The notes under the pieces are model-generated. The model saw only the letters and a program-made list of their open reading frames with translations, was not told the DNA's origin and did not search any database. This document shows, piece by piece, positions 41,942 through 50,347 of a stretch of DNA of 64,000 nucleotides; position 1 is the stretch's first letter; every line of letters starts with the position of its first letter. Position numbers and translations under genes: made by a program. This stretch comes from Gelidibacter gilvus (lineage in GTDB: Bacteria; Bacteroidota; Bacteroidia; Flavobacteriales; Flavobacteriaceae): NCBI RefSeq assembly GCF_004115975.1, contig NZ_SDDZ01000018.1, positions 1 to 64,000 on the forward strand. Direction: 5' to 3'.

Positions 41942-43141
41942 TTATGGATGAAACACTACTATAAATTCTGTTCCTTTATTTACTTCACTCTTCACGCTGA
42001 TTGATCCACCTAATTTTTCCACTTGCATTTTCACCATATAAAGTCCCATTCCTTTCCCTTCCGCATGGTTGGTATGAAAGCGTTTGTATAATCCGAACAT
42101 GTCAACACCACTTTTATTAAGATCTACCCCCAACCCATTATCTCTAAAGGTGAGAATCGTTTTTTCTTTGACCAATTCACTTTTAACAGTAATTTCCAAA
42201 GGCACGTCCGGCCTCCTGTATTTGATACTGTTTGAAATGAGGTTATAGAAAATGCTATACATATAACTTTTAATCGTGAACATTTCATCTACTTCACTGA
42301 AATCTATTTTAAAGTTTACCTGTTCTTTTTCTAGAATATTTGCGATGCTATCTTGAATATCTCTGACAATTTTTGAGAAAAATAGGTGCTCCTTTTTATC
42401 GTTTAATTGTCTTCCCAAACTTAAGATGACATTCAAATCAATAATTACCTCATCTAATCTTTCCGCAGAGGTAGATAACGCATTCATGATAAATTCTCTT
42501 TCGTCTTCTTTGAGATCGTTATCATTAAGCAATGCAATCAAACTAATAATATTTCCAACTGGTGATCTCAAGTCATGAGAAATAATATCAGAAAACTGTT
42601 CATGATCTTTATTACGCTGGACTAAATCTGCCGTAATTTTTTCTTTAATGGCTACCTCTTTCTTTTGTTTTGTAACATCTCTAAAAACAAGTACCACCCC
42701 CATGATATTTCCTTTTAAATCAAGAATAGGTGCACAACTGTCGTTAATAGAATATTCTTTTTTCTGATTGCGCGAAATCAATATTGTATCTGGGTCTAAT
42801 TCTAAAGATTCACCAGTTTTAAGAACTTTTTTCACCAGGTTATCACCTTCTTCCCTGGAAATGCTATCGACGATGCGAAACACCTCAGATATTGGTTTGT
42901 TTTCCGCATCTTCAAATTTCCATCCAGTCAGTTTCTCTGCGACGGTGTTCATAAGTATAATATTTCCCTTCGTATCTGTTGCAATTACCCCATCACCAAT
43001 ACTCTGAAGTATAACTGATTGTCGTTCCTTATTAAATTGCAATGCATTACTAATAAGTTTTGGCATTACATTCTTGTCCATTAAAATAGTTTCATGGTCT
43101 TCATTACTCGGCTTTCTATTTGAAAATTTTTCACGGTTCAT
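41942..43141 (-). CDS. PAS-domain sensor histidine kinase (cytosolic)
   Basis: A 399-residue soluble kinase from the ATG at 43141 (MNREKFSNRKPSNED); the longer frame starts at a TTG. PAS domain at about 40-155 (QSVILQSIGDGVIATDTKGNIILMNTVAEKLTGW), HisKA with the phospho-His in IISHDLRSPVGNI, then HATPase motifs NLISNSIKY, DNGLGVD and GKGMGLYMV. No membrane segment, so it senses an internal signal. The nearest response regulators are at 44656 and 48868; no regulator gene is directly adjacent. Confidence 0.9.
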   Translation of the reverse strand: MNREKFSNRKPSNEDHETILMDKNVMPKLISNALQFNKERQSVILQSIGDGVIATDTKGNIILMNTVAEKLTGWKFEDAENKPISEVFRIVDSISREEGDNLVKKVLKTGESLELDPDTILISRNQKKEYSINDSCAPILDLKGNIMGVVLVFRDVTKQKKEVAIKEKITADLVQRNKDHEQFSDIISHDLRSPVGNIISLIALLNDNDLKEDEREFIMNALSTSAERLDEVIIDLNVILSLGRQLNDKKEHLFFSKIVRDIQDSIANILEKEQVNFKIDFSEVDEMFTIKSYMYSIFYNLISNSIKYRRPDVPLEITVKSELVKEKTILTFRDNGLGVDLNKSGVDMFGLYKRFHTNHAEGKGMGLYMVKMQVEKLGGSISVKSEVNKGTEFIVVFHP

Positions 43142-43579
43142 GACAAAAAAATAATTTAAAGTTCTACACAAGAATTCCTATAAAAAAACTATACTGCAAA
43201 GATTAACCGTTTATCGAAGAAATGTATTACACAAATTGGTTAATAAGTTGTATATATTTCGTAAATTCCTTGAATAACATTTTATATTCCTCTTTAATTG
43301 AATAGAATAAAACTATAGATTTTTAAAAATTTAATTAAAGAGTATTCAGATTTTGCTTTTCTATTATCAACTATTATATTAGATATGTCATGCCGCATGA
43401 AAGGAGATACTAAAAAGCTAATGGTCAGTTCTGCTTTTTTTCATGGTAATTGCAATAACTGCCACTCATAACGGTACATCAACACGCCAAATGAACTAAA
43501 ATGGTTGTACAAATATTTTCTTTTATTATAATATTGATGGGTTGTAAAAGTAGTATCAGCCCTTACTAATTCTACATAA
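43142..43579. other. Intergenic region between divergent signalling genes
   Basis: AT-rich, about 440 bp. TATATTTC near 43251-43259 (plus strand) resembles a -7 box with one mismatch. No gene or clear hairpin seen. Confidence 0.4.
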
Positions 43580-44140
43580 ATGAAGTTATACATTAAATAC
43601 ATGGTGAGCTTAAGATGCAAGCTTATGGTAAAGTACGAATTGGAAAAACTAGGTGTCAATTATTCTCATATCGATCTTGGTGTTATCGAACTCAAAGAAA
43701 GAATTACTGATGAAGTGAAACAACAACTAAAAGTTAATTTAGCGGTGTCTGGTCTGGAATTATTGGACGACAAAAAAAGCATTCTCGTAGATAAAATAAA
43801 AAATCTGATTATTGTGATGGTTCATTTTTCTGATGAAGTACCTAAAGTCAATTATTCGGATTATATAAGCGACATGCTGGGTTATGATTATAAATATCTT
43901 TCAGTTTTGTTTTCTGAAGTTCAGGGTGTTACAATACAACAGTTTATCATCAATCATAAAATAGAAAGAGCCAAAGAGTTAATTCTATATGATGAATTGA
44001 ACCTTACAGAAATATCTCATATACTACATTATAGTAGCGTGGCTCACTTATCCAGCCAGTTTAAAAAAGTCACAGGCCATACGCCTACTTATTATAAGTT
44101 GATTGGTGAAAAGAGAAAAGTTAATCTCGAGAACCTGTAA
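43580..44140 (+). CDS. AraC-type HTH regulator with short N-terminal domain
   Basis: A 186-residue protein. The first 65 residues (MVSLRCKLMVKYELEKLGVNYSHIDLGVIELKERITDEVKQQLKVNLAVSGLELL) have the beta-alpha-beta-beta-alpha-beta order of a heavy-metal-associated-like ferredoxin fold but only one Cys. The AraC DNA-binding domain follows (GYDYKYLSVLFSEVQGVTIQQFIINHKIERAKELILYDELNLTEISHILHYSSVAHLSSQFKKVTGHTPTYYK). It is a frequent flavobacterial type found near response regulators and CsbD genes. Its ligand is unknown. Confidence 0.8.
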   Translation: MKLYIKYMVSLRCKLMVKYELEKLGVNYSHIDLGVIELKERITDEVKQQLKVNLAVSGLELLDDKKSILVDKIKNLIIVMVHFSDEVPKVNYSDYISDMLGYDYKYLSVLFSEVQGVTIQQFIINHKIERAKELILYDELNLTEISHILHYSSVAHLSSQFKKVTGHTPTYYKLIGEKRKVNLENL

Positions 44141-44236
44141 CACTTGTAATTTTTAATTCCTCTTTTGTAACCTATAACAAATGGAATCTCTGATATTTAT
44201 AGGAATGCAATTAAGCATTGGACAACACCTTTTAAA

Positions 44237-44482
44237 ATGGCAATAAAAAATAAATTAAATGAGAGAAGCACAACGGAATCTTTCAAGATAAAAGATGATT
44301 GGGACAAACAGGCAAGTGCACTAAGAACTAAATATCCCACACTTTCCAGCGAAGATGTGAAATTTGAAATAGGTAAAGAAGAAGAGCTCTTTAAAAGAAT
44401 AGAAACCCGATTGGGCAAAACCCCAGATCAAGTGATTGGTATTTTGAAAAACGTTTATAAAGACGTTATTGAAACAGCATGA
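44237..44482 (+). CDS. CsbD-like general stress protein
   Basis: An 81-residue charged helical protein: SFKIKDDWDKQASALRTKYPTLSSEDVKFEIGKEEELFKRIETRLGKTPDQVIGIL follows the CsbD pattern (K-x-x-W-x-x-x...LTxxDxxxxxGKxxEL...LGKxxxxV). Likely a small stress-induced protein under the neighbouring AraC-type regulator (97 bp upstream). Strong terminator follows. Confidence 0.8.
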   Translation: MAIKNKLNERSTTESFKIKDDWDKQASALRTKYPTLSSEDVKFEIGKEEELFKRIETRLGKTPDQVIGILKNVYKDVIETA

Positions 44483-44505
44483 TTTATTTAAAATATATCG
44501 GAGTT

Positions 44506-44540
44506 AAAAAGGACCGCATCATAAAATGCGGTCCTTTTTT
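44506..44540 (+). terminator. Terminator of the CsbD-like gene
   Basis: GGACCGCAT / ATGCGGTCC (44511-44519 with 44526-44534) flanked by A5 and T6: a strong, possibly bidirectional terminator. Confidence 0.9.
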
Positions 44541-44655
44541 ATGCGCAATTAAAATAAGTGAAGTCTATAAGTAACACGAACCTTTTGGAACTTACAATTC
44601 ATAATTATCCATGTTTTCAGGAATTTGCTTAATTTGAAAATCAGAAAAGATGTTT

Positions 44656-45042
44656 TTACAAATCTTTTACCACTTCAAGAATTTGAGCAGAAAGTTTAGA
44701 TATATCCGTTGGTTTATTGAGATAACTCGATGCGCCAAGAGTTCGAAATTCCTTAATGGTTTCTTTCGAAAAATAAGTGGAATACATGATGACAGGAATA
44801 TGTTTGAGACTCGCATCTTTTTTTAATTGCTTTAAACAGTCACGACCATCTAAACGCGGCATGTTGATGTCAAGAAAAATATAGTGTGGTAATTGTACTG
44901 CTGTTCTTAAAATCTCAATGCCCTCTTCACAACCCTCGGCCTCTATACATGCTATAGAACCAAGTATTTTCGTTAAGCCCTCTTTAAAGAAAAACCGATC
45001 ATCGGCATCATCATCAATAATCATAAAATAAGTGGTATCCAT
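44656..45042 (-). CDS. Single-domain response regulator
   Basis: A 128-residue CheY/Rcp1-like receiver: acidic pocket D10-D11-D12, phospho-acceptor D58 in YIFLDINMPRLDG, switch residues MYST and K in LNKPTD. No output domain. It lies 6 bp after the CheB-CheR-kinase gene and is presumably its phosphotransfer target. Paralogue of the gene at 48868. Confidence 0.9.
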   Translation of the reverse strand: MDTTYFMIIDDDADDRFFFKEGLTKILGSIACIEAEGCEEGIEILRTAVQLPHYIFLDINMPRLDGRDCLKQLKKDASLKHIPVIMYSTYFSKETIKEFRTLGASSYLNKPTDISKLSAQILEVVKDL

Positions 45043-45048
45043 AATCTG

Positions 45049-48000
45049 TTACTGATTTGGTTTTTTCGATTGCTTAAAGGGAAGGATGACATGAAATGAT
45101 GCCCCTTTATTTTCTTCGCCAATAGCAAAGGTGACTCCTTGGTGGTTTTTTATGATTTTTTTTGTAAGCGCTAGTCCAATGCCAGTACCGGCAAAATTTT
45201 CATTATTGTGAAGTTTTTGGAATATGGTAAAAATTTTCTTAACATATTTTTGATCAAAGCCAATGCCATTGTCCTTTACAATAATTTCCGCATAAGATAG
45301 TAATGGATTCAAACTTGGATATTTCTTAATTTGTTTTTCTGTGAGCGTGCGCGCTGTAATTGTGATAACTGAAGGTACATCGGCTCTTGAAAATTTAAGT
45401 GCGTTGCCAATGAGGTTGTAAAAAAGCTGAGTCATTTGCAACGGGATGGCATCGATGGTTGGGAGATCATCACATGTTATTTTGGCTTTCCTTTCATTAA
45501 TTAGCAGTTCAAAATCGGTTAAAACATTTTTTACAGTTTCATTCAAGTCTGTTTTCACGTGTACTTTCTCGTGTTCAAGCAAGCTCGAATAATTGAGTAA
45601 ATCACGGATAAGCGTTGTCATTCGAGAAGATGCATTTTCGATTTTGTCGAGATAAGATTGTGCTTCTAAGCTCAATTCCTCTTTATGATAGTTCTGTAAC
45701 AACTTGGAAAAGGTTAAGATTTTCCGAAGTGGTTCCTGTAAATCATGGCTGGCAATATGTGCAAACTGGTCTAACTGCGTATTGGTTTGCTTTAATTCTT
45801 CGTTTGATTTTTTAAGATCAGCGGTTCGTTTTTTTACTTTAGTTTCTAATTCTTCAGCAAAGGTCTTAAGTTTTTGTTCTGCTAATCTTCTCTCCGTAAC
45901 GTCTTCAATAGCCAGCAATATTAATTGCTCTGATGTTTTTTCATTCTTAATCTGTCGAGCGTTCATCAACAGGTTACGATTACCCAATTCAGGAAGGTTA
46001 AGGATGATTTCAAAATCATCAATATGATTTTTTTGAGACAGAACCTTTACAAGCATAGAGCGAAGTTTAAAATCATCAAACTGATGGTGCTGAATTTCAT
46101 AAAACCACTTATTTTCTGTCTCCGATTCATCCACTTTAAATTTTTTATAAAAGGCAGCATTCGCGGTTTTAATATTTAGATTTTTATCCAGAACAATTAG
46201 GGGATGGCGCATCGTGCTAACGATACTGTCTGAATAAATCCTGGCAGCACTCAGTTGCTCTTGCTTCTCATACAACTCATGGTTTACGATGATTAACTCT
46301 TCATTTGTAGATTGCAGTTCCTCTTTGGATGTTTCCATTTCCTCATTCAAACTTTGCATCTCCTCATTGCTACTCTGTAATTCTTCATTAGCACTTTGTA
46401 GTTCCTCATTAGCAGCTTCCATCTCTTCGGTGATGGAGCGCATATCTTCACGATTGAAAGCCAATTCCTTTTCTAGTTGCTCAATTCGCTTTGCTGCTTC
46501 GGCTGCTTTAGTTTTTCCTATTGAAGATAACTTTTCTTCTTTTTCATTGGGAATTGCTATTTTCTCAAAACGGATGAGGTAATGCCGTTCAACGGTATCC
46601 GTAATGGGAATAATTTCTATCGTAACCGAAAACTGTTTTCCTTTAGCATCTTCCTCAGTCTGAGAATTTCTGCCCATCGGAATATTCTCTTTGATTACTG
46701 CCGCCTGATTCTTGGAAGCTTTGTGAATGGCGTTTCGCAATTCAAAACCTAAACCTTCGCGGGCCATTAACAAAAGGTTATGCGTGGGTTTTCCCTGTGG
46801 TGACTGAAGAAAATCTGTGACATCTCCGTGGATGTGCACAATATCCATTTGTTCATTAACCACAACACTTGCAGGTGATTTGGAAATCATTATGGCCTCC
46901 GCACTTTTGCGAAAATCTGTTTGTGTGGCCTCCGGTTTGATTATGGATTTAAATTTCCTTTTTGATGCTTTTTCCTTTAATTCTGTGGCAATATGCCTAA
47001 AACGACCTTTAACTGGCTTACGCGAATAAATTTTCTCTTTCTTGGCCACTGATGCAAATAAATCGGAAGATGCCCCTATGGATTCAGATTTACCCAGAAA
47101 CAGAAATCCATTTTCTTTAAGTGCGTAATGAAATGTGCCGAATGCTTTCTGTTGTAAAAAAGAATCCATGTATATAAGTACATTACGGCAACTGATTAAA
47201 TCCATTTTTGCAAATGGAGGATCTTTTAAAAAATTGTGAGTTGCAAACACGCACATATCACGTATGAGTTTGTTTACTTCATATCCGCCATTTATTTTCG
47301 TAAAATAATTTTCTATATGTGCTGCAGCAACCGTTTCTATTTCAGCCCTAGTGTAGATTCCTGAACGGGCTTTCTTAATTGCTTTTTCAGAAATATCGGA
47401 GGCGAAGATTTGAATTTTTGGCTGCTCGCGATCTTTATCCGGATTCGCTTTCAAAAACTCCTGTAGGCAGATGGCAATCGAATAGGCTTCTTCGCCTGTG
47501 GAGCACCCCGCAACCCATAAACGAATGAGTCCATCTGGATTTTTATTTTTAAGTATGGATGGCAAAACTTTTTCCGACAAGGTTTCAAAAGCTTTTGGGT
47601 CTCTAAAAAACGATGTTACCGGAATAAGCATATCCTGAAAAAGTGCATCCTGTTCGGCGTCATCAGTGCGCAAAAATTCTAGATAATTAGTAAGATTTTT
47701 CTTTTTTACAATGGCAATTCGTCGCGCCAAACGCCTGCGTAAAGTAGGCTCTTTGTAATGGGTAAAGTCTACGCCACAGCGCTGTCGAAGCACCGAAAGA
47801 ATCTGTTTGAAAACTGACCCATCATCTTTGGCATCTGGATCTTCCTTCTCTTTTACCTTAATTTTTTTTTCTGTACTGTTTATTTGCAAAAGATGTTCGG
47901 GAATCTCCTCGGGAGCTAAAATAAAATCAACCACTCCAGCGTTGATGGCATTTTCTGGCATCCCATCATAAGCTGCCGATTCCATGTCTTGCGCAATGCT

Positions 48001-48474
48001 AATTCCGCCATATTCTTTGATGGATTTCAAGCCCTTAGTTCCATCTTTACCGGTTCCAGATAAAATCACACCAACTGCAAATTCTTTATGAACTTCAGCA
48101 AGTGAGGTAAAGAAAATATCGATGGACAAATTTAGAATCTTATTATCTCGTGGCGTGAGTTGCAACACACCATTTGTTGAGGTTAAAATTTTATTGGACG
48201 GAATGGTGTAAATATGGTCGGGCGCAAGATGGATGTCTTCAGTAATTTCATGCACAGGGATTTTTGTGACGCGTTGTAAGATTTCTGGCAACATACTTTC
48301 GTGCTCTGGATCAAGATGCTGCACCAACACATACGCCATTCCAGAACTTTCTGGTATCGCTGCAAGTAACTTCTTGAAGGCCTCAAGACCTCCAGCACTC
48401 GCGCCAATACCTATAACGGGAAAGTTCTGCAAGGTGGCAGGGGGTTGCTTCTTTATTTTCTTTTCTGTTGCCAT
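45049..48474 (-). CDS. CheB-CheR-PAS-histidine kinase fusion
   Basis: A 1141-residue cytosolic multi-domain protein. Order: CheB methylesterase (GASAGG at 24-29 with Ser26, QHLDPEHES, the GTGKDGTKG Asp loop; about 18-200), CheR methyltransferase (HYKEPTLRRRLARR, WVAGCSTGEEAYSIAI SAM site, ISCRNVLIYM; about 225-500), a repetitive coiled coil (EELQSANEELQSSNEEMQ..., about 670-750), a PAS domain (RHPLIVLDKNLNIKTANAAF), then HisKA (FAHIASHDLQEPLRKI) and HATPase (NLIGNALKFS, DNGIGFD, GTGIGLAL). No chemoreceptor or other che gene is near. Flanked by two receivers. Confidence 0.92.
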   Translation of the reverse strand: MATEKKIKKQPPATLQNFPVIGIGASAGGLEAFKKLLAAIPESSGMAYVLVQHLDPEHESMLPEILQRVTKIPVHEITEDIHLAPDHIYTIPSNKILTSTNGVLQLTPRDNKILNLSIDIFFTSLAEVHKEFAVGVILSGTGKDGTKGLKSIKEYGGISIAQDMESAAYDGMPENAINAGVVDFILAPEEIPEHLLQINSTEKKIKVKEKEDPDAKDDGSVFKQILSVLRQRCGVDFTHYKEPTLRRRLARRIAIVKKKNLTNYLEFLRTDDAEQDALFQDMLIPVTSFFRDPKAFETLSEKVLPSILKNKNPDGLIRLWVAGCSTGEEAYSIAICLQEFLKANPDKDREQPKIQIFASDISEKAIKKARSGIYTRAEIETVAAAHIENYFTKINGGYEVNKLIRDMCVFATHNFLKDPPFAKMDLISCRNVLIYMDSFLQQKAFGTFHYALKENGFLFLGKSESIGASSDLFASVAKKEKIYSRKPVKGRFRHIATELKEKASKRKFKSIIKPEATQTDFRKSAEAIMISKSPASVVVNEQMDIVHIHGDVTDFLQSPQGKPTHNLLLMAREGLGFELRNAIHKASKNQAAVIKENIPMGRNSQTEEDAKGKQFSVTIEIIPITDTVERHYLIRFEKIAIPNEKEEKLSSIGKTKAAEAAKRIEQLEKELAFNREDMRSITEEMEAANEELQSANEELQSSNEEMQSLNEEMETSKEELQSTNEELIIVNHELYEKQEQLSAARIYSDSIVSTMRHPLIVLDKNLNIKTANAAFYKKFKVDESETENKWFYEIQHHQFDDFKLRSMLVKVLSQKNHIDDFEIILNLPELGNRNLLMNARQIKNEKTSEQLILLAIEDVTERRLAEQKLKTFAEELETKVKKRTADLKKSNEELKQTNTQLDQFAHIASHDLQEPLRKILTFSKLLQNYHKEELSLEAQSYLDKIENASSRMTTLIRDLLNYSSLLEHEKVHVKTDLNETVKNVLTDFELLINERKAKITCDDLPTIDAIPLQMTQLFYNLIGNALKFSRADVPSVITITARTLTEKQIKKYPSLNPLLSYAEIIVKDNGIGFDQKYVKKIFTIFQKLHNNENFAGTGIGLALTKKIIKNHQGVTFAIGEENKGASFHVILPFKQSKKPNQ

Positions 48475-48867
48475 TAATGTAAATGATTTTTAAATTATTT
48501 TTGCCCGTACTCTCAATCTTACGTATTAAACACGTAAATTTTATATTCGAGAATTTGGATTATAGTTTTATATGCTCTCATTGGATTTCGGTAATTATAA
48601 ATTCAATTATGATTAGGCAAGCTTTGGAACAGAAACAAATTGGCGCTGTTTAGTTCTTTTCTGTTCGGTACAATGCTGTACCTCCTTCGGAGCAGGCAAT
48701 AGGTAAAATTAAAGTCCATGCCCTTCACGAAAACTTTAAAACCTAGCCATGCTATTGTGTTTTCTTATCACAAAGCAATAACAAAAAGTATTTAATGATT
48801 CTAACCTTTGGAGGTATTAATACGGAACTTAGTGTGGCTAAAAAGTGTTCGCAACAATTGGGTCTGA
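48475..48867. other. Intergenic region, no gene seen
   Basis: About 390 bp between the fusion kinase and the second receiver; no ORF, clear promoter or repeat recognised. Confidence 0.4.
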
Positions 48868-49287
48868 CTAGTCTTGTCCTACTTTTTCCATTGCTTTTAC
48901 TAATTCTTCGGGCAATGGATAAATATCGGATAATTTGGTAAGAAAATAGTCAGCTCCAAGCTCTTTGGATATTTCTTTATCTACTTTATAATCTGAGGTG
49001 CTGTAAATAATAACTGGAATATTTTTTAAGGCATTATCTTTTTTTAACTCTATGAGACATTCCTTGCCATCCATCTTCGGCATATTCAAATCGAGAAAAA
49101 TAAAATCAGGCAGCTCCGATCCCTTTCTCAATTGTTCAAGTGCATCCACACCGTTCTCGGCTTCAACACATTTAAAAGATGGATTGTATTTACGTATGGC
49201 GCTTGAGAAAAAAAAACGGTCCTCTTTATCATCATCCACAATCATTAGCAGTTTTCTATTTGAAAGGTCGTTTTTCTTAGATACCAT
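48868..49287 (-). CDS. Single-domain response regulator
   Basis: A 139-residue receiver: acidic residues in VDDDKEDRFFF (D18-D20), phospho-acceptor D66 in FIFLDLNMPKMDG, YSTSD and the switch Lys in FLTKLSD. Same Rcp1-like type as the gene at 44656. It lies about 390 bp upstream of the fusion kinase on the same strand, so it is probably an additional partner with its own promoter. Confidence 0.9.
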   Translation of the reverse strand: MVSKKNDLSNRKLLMIVDDDKEDRFFFSSAIRKYNPSFKCVEAENGVDALEQLRKGSELPDFIFLDLNMPKMDGKECLIELKKDNALKNIPVIIYSTSDYKVDKEISKELGADYFLTKLSDIYPLPEELVKAMEKVGQD

Positions 49288-49604
49288 TTAATTTAAATTT
49301 AAAATGTTTTATGTAAATTTAACCCATATAATTTGAGATGTATTACATTTTTTAGAAATATGTTATATAATCATCTTGTAGATTGGTTATGCAAAATCTT
49401 AGAAATCACTCCAAATCATCTTATTGCTACATTTTTTCAAATTGAACTAAGTTTAGAATAGTTGGTGCTTCTCCTTTAATTCTTGGCGAGAAATTTTTAA
49501 GATAACTTGGGCGAAAAAAATAACACATTCTACTATTGAATGATCGCATTTGCCAACAAAGAAAAAGATATTTTGAAGTTAGTGTTATTCTGTACCCATC
49601 ACCA

Positions 49605-49641
49605 TAAAAAAAGCCTCTCAATTTCTTGAAAGGCTTGTTTT
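49605..49641. terminator. Terminator linked to the tRNA fragment
   Basis: AAGCCTCTCAA / TTGAAAGGCTT arms (49611-49621 with 49626-49636) with A-run on the left and T-run on the right; on the minus strand it follows the tRNA 3' fragment directly. Confidence 0.7.
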
Positions 49642-49648
49642 TGCTAGT

Positions 49649-49669
49649 ATCGGGAACCGGACTCGAACC
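49649..49669 (-). pseudogene. tRNA 3'-end fragment
   Basis: Read on the minus strand: GGTTCGAGTCCGG (T-arm) then TTCCCGA (acceptor 3' strand). No 5' half, D-arm or anticodon arm lies upstream. Amino-acid identity cannot be decided. Either a decayed tRNA or an integration footprint. Confidence 0.65.
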
Positions 49670-49917
49670 AATGACAAAAAGGTATAGCGTATATACTCCA
49701 TAGATACTCCATGGATAGTGTATGGATAGTGAATGGATAGTGAATGGAGAATCGAAATGAGTTAAAGTAAGGTAATTGTTTTGTAATGTGTGAAAATGAT
49801 AGGAACGAAAATTCATACCTACCCATAATAGATTTTAATAAATTTGATATTCCTCAACTCTTTGACTTGATCCGTTAGTAGGATATAGTCTCCGCTGTGA
49901 TAAAAATGACGAGTTAA

Positions 49918-50172
49918 CCCAACCAAGCCAAAGGAAAAATTATCGCCATTACCGGCGGATGTTATGGCGAAGTCGTTTTAATTGAAGTGGAGAGCTCAAA
50001 ATGCATTGGTCTTCAGGGTATTTTTTTCGACTCAGATAAAGAAGACAATCCTATAACTTACCAAAATGCCATTGCGGTGCCTTTTTTTTCGAAAATAGGA
50101 ATTTCATATACCGTTTTACAGGTCATCGGAACGGAACTGCACTTTAAATATCGCGAACTAACCCAGAAATAA
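49918..50172 (+). pseudogene. Short ORF, probably a 5'-truncated gene remnant
   Basis: Downstream of a stop at 49915 the frame reads ...AKGKIIAITGGCYGEVVLIEVE, then SSKCIGLQGIFFDSDKEDNPITYQNAIAVPFFSKIGISYTVLQVIGTELHFKYRELTQK. The protein-like text extends before the first usable start (GTG at 49987), which suggests the true start is lost. No family recognised. A 61-residue CDS from 49987 is the alternative. Confidence 0.35.
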
Positions 50173-50347
50173 CGCAAACAATCTTTACTCTTTCATTCAG
50201 ATCCTACACTATTATGCAATACAAATATTGCTCCCCCACCGGTCAATCCTTTTAGTATTACGAAAGTTCTCAACTATTAAAAGAACTATATTTACATTAT
50301 TATGTGCCACTAATTCCATTTGTACATCCAGCTGCCAATTTAATTCT

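Larger units (their letters stand above)
49288..49917. other. Intergenic region with tRNA fragment and short repeats
   Basis: Holds a terminator (49605-49641), a tRNA 3' fragment (49649-49669) and a small repeat of GATAGTG(A/T)ATG units (about 49711-49750). The open frames here are repeat- or tRNA-derived and not credible genes. Confidence 0.6.

Noticed and set aside
49427-49826. Minus-strand ORFs of 129 and 60 residues
   Set aside because: They run through GATAGTG repeats, a tRNA fragment and a terminator; composition is not protein-like.
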